A DNA stretch of 64,000 nucleotides from Candidatus Binatia bacterium (lineage in GTDB: Bacteria > Desulfobacterota > Binatia > UBA12015): NCBI GenBank assembly GCA_036563615.1, contig DATCMB010000021.1:186001-250000 (forward strand). Direction: 5' to 3'. Positions within the stretch are counted from its first letter, which is position 1. The number at the start of each line of letters is the position of its first letter. The position numbers and the translations under genes were made by a program. Shown here in pieces: positions 8,427-17,810 of this stretch. Under the pieces are notes generated by a model. The model saw nothing but the letters and a program-made list of their open reading frames with translations. It had not been told where the DNA came from and made no database searches.

Positions 8427-10565
8427 TCACGGCGTCGGCGCCGGCGTCGGCAGGTCCATCACCGTGGCCGTGCCGACCGCGCCGCGCGAGTCCACCACGA
8501 GGATGGTGAAGGTGCCCGGCGAGTTCTTGGTGTAGGTGAACGTGCCGCCCGACGACGGGAGGGTCGTCGGCATCGCGGTGCCGCCGCTCGCGTTGATCGT
8601 GTACGGCGGCACGCCGCCCGTCACCGCGAACACCTGCATCCCGCCGATCGACAGCATGGCGTTGGACGGCACCACCACCGGCGGAGCCGGCGTCGGCGTC
8701 GGAGCCGGCGTCTGCGTCGGCTGCGGGGTGGGCTGCGGCGTCGGCGGCGGCGGCTCGACCGGACCCGGCAGGAAGATGTTCGCCGTGGTCATCAGCGAGG
8801 TCCCGGCCACCGACACCCGCACGGAGCCCGCGAGACCGGCGAGGTTCGCCGGGTAGATCAGGCAGGTGAGCGCCGTTCCGGGCTGCGGGTTGATCGCGAG
8901 ACCGGTCTCCGACTCGTAGGGCGCCGTGTTGCACGGCGGCTGGCCGTTGGTGAAGCTCGGGCTCACCACCGAGGCCGAGGTCGGCTGCACCGGACCCCAG
9001 TCGACCTGCACGCCGTCCGCGACCGGGTTGCCGTTCGCGTCGGTGACCAGCGCCGACAGGATCGTGACGAAGGTCCCGTCGTTGTTGTCGCCGAACGCGT
9101 TCGCCTTGACCAGCGCCGCCGTGAGCCGCGCCGGCGGACCCGGCTGCTCGGTGCGCTGCGAGGTGATCGGCACCACACCCTGGCCGGACGCGCCGACCGT
9201 CTGGGCGCTGATGGTCAGGAACTGCGGCGGCGTGCCGCCCGGCACGTTGAGGATCGTCGCCGCCTGGCCGTTGGCGTCCGTCACCGCCGTCAAGTTGGAC
9301 AGCGTCGGGAGCGTCGCCGGCGGCTCCGGCGGCTGTCCCTCGATGGTGAACAGCACGTTGAGCCCGGCGATCGGATTCAGGTTCTGGTCGAGCACGGTCG
9401 CGGTGATGTTTGCAGTGCCACCATCGACGCCGTTGACCGTCGGCGGCACCGCCTGGACCACGACCGTCGACGCGGTCTGCGGCGTCGGCGACGGCGGCAC
9501 CGGCGTGCCGCCACCACCGCTCGGCGTCGGCGCCGGCCCGACGGTGACCTCCGCGGTCGCGATCTGACCGGACTGGTCGGTGCAGATGATGGTGAACGTC
9601 GTCGAGCCGCTCACCTCGCCGGCGGTGAAGGTCGTCGTGCCGCCGCTGTTCGGGATCGTGGTCGGGTTCAGCGTGCCGCCGCTCGGCGTGCAGGTGTACG
9701 GCGGGACGCCGCCCGTGATCGCGAACACCTGCGACTGGCCGGTGACGAGCGACACCTGCTCCGGCATGATCGTCAGCTCGGTGAACTCGACGTTGACCGT
9801 CGCCGTGACGGCGTTGCCCGCCGCGTCGACGATGGTGAAGGTGTGCGTGCCCATCAGCGCGCCGCCGCCGCGACCGGTCAGCGTGTAGCGGATGGGAACC
9901 GGGAAGCGGCCGTCGTCGAGCAGCTCCGCGACGCCGAGGCCGCTCGCCGCGTTCTGCAGCATGTAGGGCGGCTGCGGATCGACGAACGGCTGGCCGCCGA
10001 TCACCAGGAACTGGATGACGGTGCCCGGCGCGGGGTCGATCACCGTGATCTCCTGCGGCAGCACCTGCAGCTCGCCGGAGATGAAGCCGACGTCCCTGAG
10101 CTGCAGGAAGATCACGCCGCCCAGGTGGAAGTTCGTCGGCGCGGTCGCCTGCACCGCGAGGCGCCCCGGCGTGCCGCCGGCGCGCATGGTGATCGCCGCG
10201 AGACCGCTTCCGTCGGTGACCGCGGTTCCCGTCGGGAACTGGCCCTCGAGCGGCGGCGGCGCGCCCTCGAAGGTGATGTCGGGGAACGAGGCCTCGAAGG
10301 TGATCGGCACGCCCGCGATCGGGTCACCGAGCGGGTCGAGGAGCCGCGCCACCACCGTCACCTCGTCCGCGTTGTTGGCGTCGATGCTGAAGCGGTCGAG
10401 CCCGACCGTGAGCGTGCCCGAGTTGCTCGACGTGCCCGCCCGGTTGAGGACGAACTGCGGCGCTCGTGGCGGCGCGCCACCGTCGGTGCCGCCGCCGCAG
10501 TTGGTGACGCCCGCTGCGACCGCCACGGCCAGCAGCGCGACGAAGAAAGACGCGACCCTTCTCAT
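8427..10565 (-). CDS. Large secreted protein with alternating Ig-like modules
   Basis: 712 residues from the ATG giving MRRVASFFVALLAVAV; an ATG 27 bases upstream precedes a non-hydrophobic extension and is less likely. The signal peptide ends at GVTNCGGG, a cysteine in a poor lipobox (Asn at -1). Bacterial Ig-like (Big_1 type) domains lie at roughly residues 35-150, 360-455 and 475-595, marked by VTDxxGxA strands. A second module type, marked by GGVPPYT and a GTxTFTIVD-like strand, occurs about three times (170-258, 267-340, 630-703). Two Pro/Thr/Gln-rich linkers separate blocks. It is probably a surface fibre or adhesin-like protein; no enzyme domain is seen. It may be co-transcribed with the upstream lipoprotein gene. 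Confidence 0.8.
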   Translation of the reverse strand: MRRVASFFVALLAVAVAAGVTNCGGGTDGGAPPRAPQFVLNRAGTSSNSGTLTVGLDRFSIDANNADEVTVVARLLDPLGDPIAGVPITFEASFPDITFEGAPPPLEGQFPTGTAVTDGSGLAAITMRAGGTPGRLAVQATAPTNFHLGGVIFLQLRDVGFISGELQVLPQEITVIDPAPGTVIQFLVIGGQPFVDPQPPYMLQNAASGLGVAELLDDGRFPVPIRYTLTGRGGGALMGTHTFTIVDAAGNAVTATVNVEFTELTIMPEQVSLVTGQSQVFAITGGVPPYTCTPSGGTLNPTTIPNSGGTTTFTAGEVSGSTTFTIICTDQSGQIATAEVTVGPAPTPSGGGGTPVPPSPTPQTASTVVVQAVPPTVNGVDGGTANITATVLDQNLNPIAGLNVLFTIEGQPPEPPATLPTLSNLTAVTDANGQAATILNVPGGTPPQFLTISAQTVGASGQGVVPITSQRTEQPGPPARLTAALVKANAFGDNNDGTFVTILSALVTDANGNPVADGVQVDWGPVQPTSASVVSPSFTNGQPPCNTAPYESETGLAINPQPGTALTCLIYPANLAGLAGSVRVSVAGTSLMTTANIFLPGPVEPPPPTPQPTPQPTQTPAPTPTPAPPVVVPSNAMLSIGGMQVFAVTGGVPPYTINASGGTAMPTTLPSSGGTFTYTKNSPGTFTILVVDSRGAVGTATVMDLPTPAPTP

Positions 10566-10616
10566 GACCCTACCTCCGCAACCAGCCCCCACGCGGCCGC
10601 CTGGTCAATCACAGAC

Positions 10617-11246
10617 TCACTCGACTACGGTGATCGTGTAGCCGATCTCGTTGGTCTCGTAGTTCGTGCCCTGGTCCGACCGTCCGCGCGCGTACATGAA
10701 GACGTTCATGACGTAGGGCGGTGCGGGCAGACGGTTCACGTTCTGATTGAGCTGGGCCATGATCTGCGGCGGCACGATATTGCCCTGCAGCGACACGAAG
10801 ACGACGTTCGGCTCGCCGCTCGGCGTGGTGCCCTGGAACGTCGTCGGCGGGATGGTCGCACCGATGTTGATCGCGTGCGGACCGATCTGCACCGCCGCTC
10901 CCGGGATGTCGTAGCTGAACACGACCTCGGTGACGTTGATGAACTGGTTCGACAGGTTGTTGATGAGCTGCAGCCAGCCGCCGCACGGATCGCCGAACGG
11001 GTCGTTCGGGTTCGGGAAGAACGTCGTCCCGCTCAGCGAGATGGTCGCCGTGTTGTCGGCGATCGCACCGTCGACGGTGATCGGCTCGGTGCAGGTGATC
11101 TGATCGGGCTGGATCGACGCCTGCGACTGGAACGTCCCGCCGGCGCGAAACACGATGCCCTGATCGTTGTTCCCACCGCCACCACCACAACCGGCCAACA
11201 CGGCGGCCGCGAGCGCCAGACCGGCCCACCACGTCCTCGTCACCAT
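10617..11246 (-). CDS. Secreted lipoprotein of unknown function
   Basis: 209 residues from MVTRTWWAGLALAAAVLAGCGGG, a clear lipoprotein signal with lipobox LAGC followed by a Gly-run spacer. The mature part is rich in beta-type sequence, Asn, Thr and Val and has a pair of Cys residues (TCTEP and DPCGGW) that could form a disulfide. It lies 51 bases upstream of the Ig-repeat gene on the same strand, so the two are likely exported together. Residues upstream of the chosen ATG show no signal-peptide character. I do not recognise the family. Confidence 0.75.
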   Translation of the reverse strand: MVTRTWWAGLALAAAVLAGCGGGGGNNDQGIVFRAGGTFQSQASIQPDQITCTEPITVDGAIADNTATISLSGTTFFPNPNDPFGDPCGGWLQLINNLSNQFINVTEVVFSYDIPGAAVQIGPHAINIGATIPPTTFQGTTPSGEPNVVFVSLQGNIVPPQIMAQLNQNVNRLPAPPYVMNVFMYARGRSDQGTNYETNEIGYTITVVE

Positions 11247-11305
11247 GACCACACCCCCAGCTCGCCACCCGCCTCGGGCGGGCGTATTTCTCTGCGCCGA
11301 AGCGC

Positions 11306-12409
11306 TCAGACGCGCTCCAGCGCCGCTTGCAGCTCCTCCGTCGACAACCTCTCGAACCGCGTGCGGCCGAGATCCTCGAGACACACGAACTTCACGCGTC
11401 CCTGGCTCCGCTTCTTGTCCGCCTCGACCGCCAGCGCGAGCGCCGGCCGGCCGAGATCGACTGGTATGTCGGTCGGCAGGCCATAAAGCGTAAGCAACCT
11501 CAGGACGCGGTCCGCGACCTCCTGCCGGAGCAGCCCCCTCTGCACCGACAGGCGGAGCGCAAAGCCCATCCCGATCGCGACCGCCTCGCCGTGCAGGAAC
11601 GTCCGGTACTCGGTGAGGGTCTCGATCGCGTGGCCCAAAGTGTGCCCGAAGTTCAGGATCGCGCGGTAGTCGCTTTCCGTCTCGTCGGCCGACACCACGA
11701 GCGCCTTCATCTGCGCGCAGGCGTAGACCAGGTGCTGGATCGCGTCCCGGTCGAGCGCCAGCACGCGCTCGTGCTCCTTCTCGAGGAACTCGATCAGCTC
11801 GGGCGACAGGATGGCGCCCGTCTTGATGACCTCCGCGAGCCCGGCGCGCAGCTCGCGCGGCGGCAGCGTCGCGAGCGTCGAGGTGTCGGCGAGCACGAAG
11901 CGCGGGTGCTTGAAGGCGCCGATCAGGTTCTTGCCGGACGCGAGGTCGACGCCGGTCTTGCCGCCGATCGCGGAGTCGATCTGCGCGACCAGCGTCGTCG
12001 GCACCTGCACGAGGTCGATCCCGCGCAGGTAGGTCGCCGCCGCGAAGCCGGTCAGATCCCCGACCACCCCGCCGCCGAGCGCGACCAGCAGCGAGCCGCG
12101 CTCGATCCGCGCCTCGACCAGCTTCTCGTAGACGAAGTTCAGCCAGGCGAGGTTCTTGTGCTCCTCGCCGTCGGGGATCTGGATGGTCACCGGATCGAAG
12201 CCGGAAGCGCGCAGGCTCGCGCGCACGCGCTCGCCGTAGAGACCGTCGACCACCGGATTGGTCACGATCGCGAGCCGCTCGCCGAGCCCGAGCGCGCGCA
12301 TGCGCTCGCCGAGGCTCTCGAGAATCCCCTGGCCGACGTAGATCGGGTACGAGCGCTCGCCGAGCTCGACCGTCACCTGCTGGGCCTGCGGAACCTGCTG
12401 CGCGGCCAT
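11306..12409 (-). CDS. aroB: 3-dehydroquinate synthase
   Basis: 367 residues, normal for AroB, which cyclises DAHP to 3-dehydroquinate with NAD and a divalent metal. The ATG at 12409 lies 2 bases after the aroK stop. Visible family motifs are IPDGEEHKN, ALGGGVVGDLTGFAAATYLRG, VPTTLVAQIDSAIGGKTGVD, the metal-binding stretch around LNFGHTLGHAIE and the LHGEAVAIGM segment. It is the last gene of the pilMNOPQ-aroCKB string, followed 59 bases later by the lipoprotein gene on the same strand. Confidence 0.96.
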   Translation of the reverse strand: MAAQQVPQAQQVTVELGERSYPIYVGQGILESLGERMRALGLGERLAIVTNPVVDGLYGERVRASLRASGFDPVTIQIPDGEEHKNLAWLNFVYEKLVEARIERGSLLVALGGGVVGDLTGFAAATYLRGIDLVQVPTTLVAQIDSAIGGKTGVDLASGKNLIGAFKHPRFVLADTSTLATLPPRELRAGLAEVIKTGAILSPELIEFLEKEHERVLALDRDAIQHLVYACAQMKALVVSADETESDYRAILNFGHTLGHAIETLTEYRTFLHGEAVAIGMGFALRLSVQRGLLRQEVADRVLRLLTLYGLPTDIPVDLGRPALALAVEADKKRSQGRVKFVCLEDLGRTRFERLSTEELQAALERV

Positions 12410-12411
12410 GC

Positions 12412-12963
12412 TCACGCCTTCCCTGCGGCCGACTGCGCGCGCGCCGCGGACTCGACCCGCTCGAGCTCGGCGACGATCGCGTCGACCACCTGCTCGACGG
12501 TCAGCGAGGACGTGTCGATCTGGAACGGCACGCGCGCGTAGCGCTGTGCGCGCGCCTCGAGCAGCTCGGTGATGCGCTCGCTCAAGCTCGCAGGCCCCTG
12601 CAGCAGCGGACGGTCGGCCACCGTCCCGCGCAGACGACGTGCGAGCGTCCGCGGCGACGCCGTCAAGCACACGAGCAGGCTGCCTTCGCGGAGCGCCGCG
12701 AAGTTGTCGTCGTCGAGCAGCGTGCCGCCGCCCGTCGAGACCACCGCATCGGGCGAGCTGGCGGCGATCTCGCGCACCACCTGCCGCTCGCGCTCGCGGA
12801 AGCTCGCCTCGCCCTCGGTCGCGAAGATCTCGCGCACCGAGCGTCCGGCAGAGCGCTCGATCCTCTCGTCGGTGTCGATCAGCTCGCGGCCGAGACGCGC
12901 GGCGAGCCGCCGGCCCACGGCGGTCTTGCCGGTGCCCATGAACCCGGTCAGCACGACGCGCAT
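12412..12963 (-). CDS. aroK: Shikimate kinase
   Basis: 183 residues, typical for the family. The P-loop GFMGTGKTAVG is at residues 7-17, followed by the shikimate-binding LIDTDERIE, the EIFATEGEASFRERE segment and the STGGGTLL loop. It phosphorylates shikimate to shikimate-3-phosphate. It lies between aroC (9 bases upstream) and aroB (2 bases downstream). The C-terminus has a short Ala-rich tail beyond the kinase fold. Confidence 0.96.
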   Translation of the reverse strand: MRVVLTGFMGTGKTAVGRRLAARLGRELIDTDERIERSAGRSVREIFATEGEASFRERERQVVREIAASSPDAVVSTGGGTLLDDDNFAALREGSLLVCLTASPRTLARRLRGTVADRPLLQGPASLSERITELLEARAQRYARVPFQIDTSSLTVEQVVDAIVAELERVESAARAQSAAGKA

Positions 12964-12972
12964 CGGCCTGCC

Positions 12973-14127
12973 TCAAGCTTCGCGCACCTGCTCGAGGTAG
13001 CCCGCGTGGTTGCGCTTGATCTCGCGCAGGGAGTCGCCACCGAACTTCTCGAGAAAGGAGCGCGCGACCTCGAAGGCCACCACGGCCTCGGCGATCACCG
13101 CCGCGGCGGGGATCGCCATGACGTCGGAGCGCTCGATGGTCCCCTTGGTCTCCTCCTTGGTGTGCAGGTCCACGGAGGCGAGCGGCTTCATCAGCGTCGA
13201 GAGCGGCTTGAAGGCGACGCGCACGACCAGCGGCTCGCCGTTCGACATGCCGCCCTCGGTGCCGCCCGCGTAGTTCGTGTGGCGCTTGAAGCCGCCGTCC
13301 CAGGAGATCTCGTCCTGGGCCTGCGAGCCCTTGCGACGCGCCGCCTCGAAGCCGAGGCCGATCTCGACGCCCTTCGCCGCCTGCAGCGACAGCAGCGCCC
13401 CGGCGAGGCGGCCGTCGAGCTTGCGGTCCCAGTGCACGTGGCTGCCGAGCCCGGGCGGCAGCCCGGTCGCGACCACCTCGACGACGCCCCCGAGCGTGTC
13501 GCCCGCGCGCTTGCACTCGTCGACCAGCGCGATGATCGCGCGCTCCGCCTCGGGATCCGCGACGCGGACCTCGCTCTGCTCGGCGGCGGTGAAGATCGTG
13601 TCGTAGTCGAGGCCCTCGTGCTTCGCCTTGATCGGGCCGACCTCGCTCACCCAGCCGCGCACCTCGATGCCGAACTCGCGCAGCAGGCACTTGGCGAGGG
13701 CGCCGACGGCGACGCGCATCGTGGTCTCGCGCGCGCTCGCGCGCTCGAGGATGTCGCGCACGTCGCGCCGGTCGTACTTGAGCGCGCCGGTCAGGTCGGC
13801 GTGGCCGGGACGCGGCCGGGTCACGACGTACTTCGGGTCGCGGTCCTCGGCGCGCGGCGACATCTTGCTCGTCCAGTTCGCCCAGTCCCGGTTCTCGACG
13901 ACGAGCGTGATCGGCGAGCCCAGCGACTCACCGAAGCGGATCCCCGAGCGGATCTGGACCTCGTCACGCTCGATCTTCATCCGCCCGCCACGCCCGTAGC
14001 CCTTCTGGCGCCGCGCTAGATCGTGGTTGATGGCCTCCGCGGTGACCGGCACCCCGGCAGGGAAGCCTTCGACGATCGCGGTCAGGGCCGGGCCATGGGA
14101 TTCGCCCGCGGTGAAGAATCTCAGCAT
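12973..14127 (-). CDS. aroC: Chorismate synthase
   Basis: 384 residues, starting MLRFFTAGESHGPALTAIVEGFPAG, the conserved N-terminus of chorismate synthase. Further signatures are RRQKGYGRGGRMKIE, RPRPGHADLTGALKY, RASARETTMRVA and the C-terminal EGGMSNGEP and RSD. It makes chorismate from EPSP using reduced FMN. It lies 43 bases downstream of pilQ and starts the aroC-aroK-aroB block that closes the pilus string. Confidence 0.97.
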   Translation of the reverse strand: MLRFFTAGESHGPALTAIVEGFPAGVPVTAEAINHDLARRQKGYGRGGRMKIERDEVQIRSGIRFGESLGSPITLVVENRDWANWTSKMSPRAEDRDPKYVVTRPRPGHADLTGALKYDRRDVRDILERASARETTMRVAVGALAKCLLREFGIEVRGWVSEVGPIKAKHEGLDYDTIFTAAEQSEVRVADPEAERAIIALVDECKRAGDTLGGVVEVVATGLPPGLGSHVHWDRKLDGRLAGALLSLQAAKGVEIGLGFEAARRKGSQAQDEISWDGGFKRHTNYAGGTEGGMSNGEPLVVRVAFKPLSTLMKPLASVDLHTKEETKGTIERSDVMAIPAAAVIAEAVVAFEVARSFLEKFGGDSLREIKRNHAGYLEQVREA

Positions 14128-14170
14128 GGCAGACTACTAGCGGATTCATCCCGGCCGTGCCCGGCTGCGG

Positions 14171-16816
14171 TCACCGGGTCGTGACCATCGACGGCGGGGC
14201 GCTCGCCACCGGCTCGAGCGGGTACGCGGTGCGGTCGCGCCGCTCCCAGAGCTCGGCCGCGGTCGGCAGCGTCGCCGGGTTGGTCTCCTGCCGCCAGACG
14301 ATGCGCGGCGTGATGAAGACCAGCAGCTCCTGACGGTTGTCGCGCAGCAGGCTGTTCTTGAACAGCCAGCCGAGCACCGGGATCGTGCGCAGGTACGGCA
14401 CGCCGGACTCGGCGGTGTTCGCGCGCTGGCGGTAGACGCCGCCGATGACGACGGTCTCGCCCTCGCGCACCAGCACCTGCGAGGTCGCCTGGCGGCTGAT
14501 CTCGTTCGGGATGTCGTCGGTCGTGACGTTGCTCGGCACGCTCGACTTCACGAAGAGCTGCATCAGCACGTAGCCGTCGGACGACACCTGCGGCGTGACG
14601 CGCAGGATGATGCCGGTGTCGATCGCCTGCGTCGCCGTGACCTGACCGCCCGCGACGCCGCCCGGGCCGGTGTTGATCACCGTGCCGGTCGACGGCAGGC
14701 GGACGCGCAGGATCTCGAGGCTCTGGATCACCGCCTCCGCGTTGTTCAGCGTGATCACCTTCGGCCGCGAGATGACCTTGCCCTTGCCCGCCTGCTCGAG
14801 CGCGGTCAGCTCGGCGTCGATCGTCGTGCTGCCCGACAGCGAGCCGAGCACGAGCCCGAGCGTGCTGCCGGCGCCGGGCGCGACCTGCGAGGCCGGGAAG
14901 TCGAACATCACCGGCAGCGGGTTGTCCGGATCCTGCTGGTTCGGTCCGGCGCCGCCGATGCCGACGCGGCCTGGGAAGTTGCGCCCGGTCGGGTTGCCGG
15001 TCTCCGGGCTCGCGATGTAGCGCGCGCCCCAGCGGATCCCGAGGTCGCGGTCGATGTTGGTGTCGGCTTCGAAGATCAGGCCCTGGATCGCGACCTGCGG
15101 CGTCTGCACGTCGAGCTGACGCACGAGCTCCTTCGCGTTGCGGATGCCGTCCTCGACGTCGCGCACGATCAGCGTGTTGGTCGCCTCGTTGACCTGCACG
15201 AGACCACGGCTCGACAGCAGACCGCGGCGCTGGCTCGGGCTGTCCATCGCGGCGTTCGCGACCAGGGTGTCGGTCGCGGCGGCGGCCGCAGCCGACTGCG
15301 TCGCGGCGCCGCCGAGCAGGCGCGCGAGCTCCGACGCCTTCACGTAGTTGACGCGGATGTACTCGGTGCGCAGCGGCTCGAGCTCGACCCCCGCCTGACG
15401 CGCGGCGAGACGCGCACGGCGCTCCTCCTCGAGGCGCTTCGCCGTCGAGACCGTGATCACGTCGTCGTACTCGACCATCTCGAGGCCGGTCGACTTGAGC
15501 AGGATGTCGAGCGCCTGGTCCCAGGGGACGTCGTGGAGGACGATCGTCACCTGGCCCTTGACGTCGTCGGTCGCGACGATGTTGCGCTGCGCGACGTCGG
15601 CGATGATGCGCAGGACGTTGAGGATGTCGGCGTCCTTGAACTCGAGCGAGATGCGACGTCCCGTGTACTTCTTGCGCTGCGGCCCGGGGTCCTCGGGCGC
15701 GCTCGCGGAGCGCGGACCGGGCACCGGATCGTACGGCGAAACCGGCGCGGGCGGCGCCGACAGGGTCGAGCGGATGCCGCGGTCGACGGGCGGCTCGGGC
15801 TGACGCACCGGCGGCGCCGGCTCGACGCGCGGCGCGGGCGGCGGCTCGGGCACGTCGCGCACCGCGGGCAGCGCCGCCACCTCTTCTCGGACCACCGTCG
15901 TGCCGGACTCGCTCATCACCTCCGTCTCGGCGACGACCGCCGGGGCGCTGCCGCCGGTCGCGCGCGCGAGCACCCACGCCGCGTGCGCCTCGGCGCCCGT
16001 CGGCGCGGACGGCGACGACCAGAGCTCGACCGGCGGCGCGCCCTGCGGACGGCCACCGAGCTCGAGCACGACGGCGCTGCCGTCGGTGGTGGCGATGCAC
16101 GGATCGAGAACGCCCGGCGCGATGTCGAGCACCAGGCGGAGACGGTTCGCATGGCTGCCCACGCGCAGCGTCGGCGCGCGCGGGTCACCGGTCGAGATCG
16201 TGCGCTGGCCGCTCGCGGCCGGGCGCGGGCCGTTCACGTCGACCACGCAGCGACGCGGCGACGACAGCTCGAAGGAGGTCGCGTCGCTCGCGTCGCGCGA
16301 GAGCTGCGCGACGACCACGGTGCCAGCCGCGTCGCTCGCGCGACGCACGTCGACCAAGCGCAGCTCCTCTTCCTCGACGAACGCCGGCGGCGCGGAGGCG
16401 ATCGTGGTGGCGACCGACGCGCCGGACGACATGCCGGCTGCCGACTCGGCGCGGCGCAGCGCGCGCTCCGCCTTGCTGAGGGCGCTCGCCGCGCTCGCGA
16501 CGCTCGACGAAGGCTCGTCGCCGGACGCCGGCGCAGCGGACGCTACCTGGGTGTCACCCCCGTCGATCGACCGCCCGTCGTCGTCGGTCTCGGCGGCGAC
16601 CACCCCGTTGCCGCTGACGCGCGTCTCGTACTCGACGCCGACGATCTCGGGCGCTTGGTGCGCAGCGCACGAGCCCACCCCCATGGCCGCAACGCAGAGC
16701 CAGGCGGTGGCGTGCCGCCAGCACGCTCTCAGGGAGACGTCGACGCCACCTCGTCGGGAGGAAGCTCGAGCACGATCTCTTTCCGATGTCTTTGGCCAAT
16801 GACGTCGGTTTCCCAT
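14171..16816 (-). CDS. pilQ: Type IV pilus secretin
   Basis: 881 residues. The only good start codon is the ATG at 16816, which makes the gene overlap pilP by 88 bases; the signal region then ends with lipobox-like GVGSC (Cys50). Domains in order: AMIN (about 152-256, peptidoglycan binding), a Pro-rich linker, STN/N0 (about 388-460, with RRISLEFKDADILNVLRIIA), N1 (from about 484), and the C-terminal secretin pore containing VTPQVSSDGYVLMQL, GETVVIGGVYRQ and VPVLGWLFKN. PilQ forms the outer-membrane channel for the pilus. It is fifth in pilMNOPQ and is followed by aroC. Confidence 0.96.
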   Translation of the reverse strand: MGNRRHWPKTSERDRARASSRRGGVDVSLRACWRHATAWLCVAAMGVGSCAAHQAPEIVGVEYETRVSGNGVVAAETDDDGRSIDGGDTQVASAAPASGDEPSSSVASAASALSKAERALRRAESAAGMSSGASVATTIASAPPAFVEEEELRLVDVRRASDAAGTVVVAQLSRDASDATSFELSSPRRCVVDVNGPRPAASGQRTISTGDPRAPTLRVGSHANRLRLVLDIAPGVLDPCIATTDGSAVVLELGGRPQGAPPVELWSSPSAPTGAEAHAAWVLARATGGSAPAVVAETEVMSESGTTVVREEVAALPAVRDVPEPPPAPRVEPAPPVRQPEPPVDRGIRSTLSAPPAPVSPYDPVPGPRSASAPEDPGPQRKKYTGRRISLEFKDADILNVLRIIADVAQRNIVATDDVKGQVTIVLHDVPWDQALDILLKSTGLEMVEYDDVITVSTAKRLEEERRARLAARQAGVELEPLRTEYIRVNYVKASELARLLGGAATQSAAAAAATDTLVANAAMDSPSQRRGLLSSRGLVQVNEATNTLIVRDVEDGIRNAKELVRQLDVQTPQVAIQGLIFEADTNIDRDLGIRWGARYIASPETGNPTGRNFPGRVGIGGAGPNQQDPDNPLPVMFDFPASQVAPGAGSTLGLVLGSLSGSTTIDAELTALEQAGKGKVISRPKVITLNNAEAVIQSLEILRVRLPSTGTVINTGPGGVAGGQVTATQAIDTGIILRVTPQVSSDGYVLMQLFVKSSVPSNVTTDDIPNEISRQATSQVLVREGETVVIGGVYRQRANTAESGVPYLRTIPVLGWLFKNSLLRDNRQELLVFITPRIVWRQETNPATLPTAAELWERRDRTAYPLEPVASAPPSMVTTR

Positions 16817-17193
16817 TCCTCCACCACCACCTGCCTCGGCCTGATGGCCGTCACGACGCCACCGTTAGGACCGATGGCCGTACCCGGCGTCACGATGAAT
16901 CCCAGCCCAGAGCTGTCCTCGACCATCGCGCGCGGCGGAGCCAAGTTGTAAACGACCCCGACCAGACGGAGCTGACCGATCTCGTAGCGCTGCAGCGGTG
17001 TGAGCGGCTGCATGTTCTGTTTCGCAGGCCGACGCAGCAGGAACAGCGGCAGGAAGGGATCGCGCTTGCCGGTGGGGTCGTACTCGTAGCTGGCCTGATC
17101 GTCGGCCGCTGCATCCTCCGCGCGGACGACACCCGCGTGCAGCGTCACCGCGGCCATGAGCAGCAGTATGAGAGAGGAAGCCCGGAACTTCAC
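16729..17193 (-). CDS. pilP: Type IV pilus assembly protein PilP
   Basis: 154 residues. The N-terminus MKFRASSLILLLMAAVTLHAG is a signal peptide that appears to end near VVRA, with no cysteine, whereas characterised PilP proteins are usually inner-membrane lipoproteins. The mature part has the family pattern KRDPFLPLF, LQRYEIGQLRLVGVV, and a beta-rich end (FIVTPGTAIGPNGGVV). PilP links the PilN-PilO inner-membrane complex to PilQ. It overlaps pilO by 4 bases and the pilQ start by 88. Confidence 0.92.
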   Translation of the reverse strand: MKFRASSLILLLMAAVTLHAGVVRAEDAAADDQASYEYDPTGKRDPFLPLFLLRRPAKQNMQPLTPLQRYEIGQLRLVGVVYNLAPPRAMVEDSSGLGFIVTPGTAIGPNGGVVTAIRPRQVVVEEWETDVIGQRHRKEIVLELPPDEVASTSP

Positions 17194-17810
17194 TTCTCCT
17201 CCCCCTTGATCTTTTTCTCCTTGATGAGCCGTTCGCGCTCCGCCTCGGACAGGAAGCGGAACGTGGTCACCCTCGAATTGGCCTCGAGAATCAGCTGGTC
17301 GTCGACGACCTTGGGCGACTTGACGACGATGTTCGAGACGTTGACGATCCGGTCGAGCTTGCCGACGCGGTCGAGGAACTGCGCGACCTGGTGGTATCCG
17401 CCGCGCACCTGCATCTCGACCGGCACCTCGGCGTAGAACTCCTGGTACTGCTCCGGCATCTGCCGGAAGACCAGGATGTCGAGCCCCGCGTCGCGGCCGA
17501 GGTTCGAGATCGAGCTCAGGAGCTCGGGGATCTCCTTCTCGTCCGGCAGGCGGGTGAGCGCCAGCTTGAGCTGCCGGTCGAGCTGCTCGACCTCCCGCTC
17601 ACGCTCGGGCATCTGCGCCGCCTCGAACGTCTTGCGGTCGCGCTCCTTGAGCATCTCCTCGATGTGCTCCTCGAGCTGCGAGGTGCGTGTCACCCGCGGC
17701 GACACGACGAGGAAGTAGTAGACGAACAACACCAGCAGCGGGACGATCACGGCGACCGCGATCTTCCGGTTGGTGTCGAGGGTCTGGAGGTACTCGAGGA
17801 AGGCGTTCAC
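17190..17810 (-). CDS. pilO: Type IV pilus assembly protein PilO
   Basis: 206 residues, normal length. A short cytoplasmic N-terminus precedes one membrane helix (IAVAVIVPLLVLFVYYFLVV, residues about 16-35), then a coiled coil rich in Glu/Arg and a ferredoxin-like C-terminal domain (PVEMQVRGGYHQVAQFLDRV is diagnostic). PilO pairs with PilN in the periplasm to align PilM/PilC with the secretin. It overlaps both pilN and pilP by 4 bases, implying translational coupling. Confidence 0.94.
   Translation of the reverse strand: MNAFLEYLQTLDTNRKIAVAVIVPLLVLFVYYFLVVSPRVTRTSQLEEHIEEMLKERDRKTFEAAQMPEREREVEQLDRQLKLALTRLPDEKEIPELLSSISNLGRDAGLDILVFRQMPEQYQEFYAEVPVEMQVRGGYHQVAQFLDRVGKLDRIVNVSNIVVKSPKVVDDQLILEANSRVTTFRFLSEAERERLIKEKKIKGEEK

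Noticed and set aside
8685..8765. GGCGTC-rich near-repeats considered as a VNTR or CRISPR-like array
   Set aside because: The units are irregular and encode the Pro/Thr/Gln linker of the Ig-repeat protein; no spacer structure exists.
11247..11305. CCCGCC/GGCGGG hairpin after aroB as a terminator
   Set aside because: The stem is only 6 bp and no U-tract follows on the minus strand; readthrough to the lipoprotein gene remains possible.
7863..11486. A 3.6-kb plus-strand frame across the Ig-repeat gene
   Set aside because: The translation is Arg-rich without any fold pattern, while the minus strand has signal peptides and repeats.
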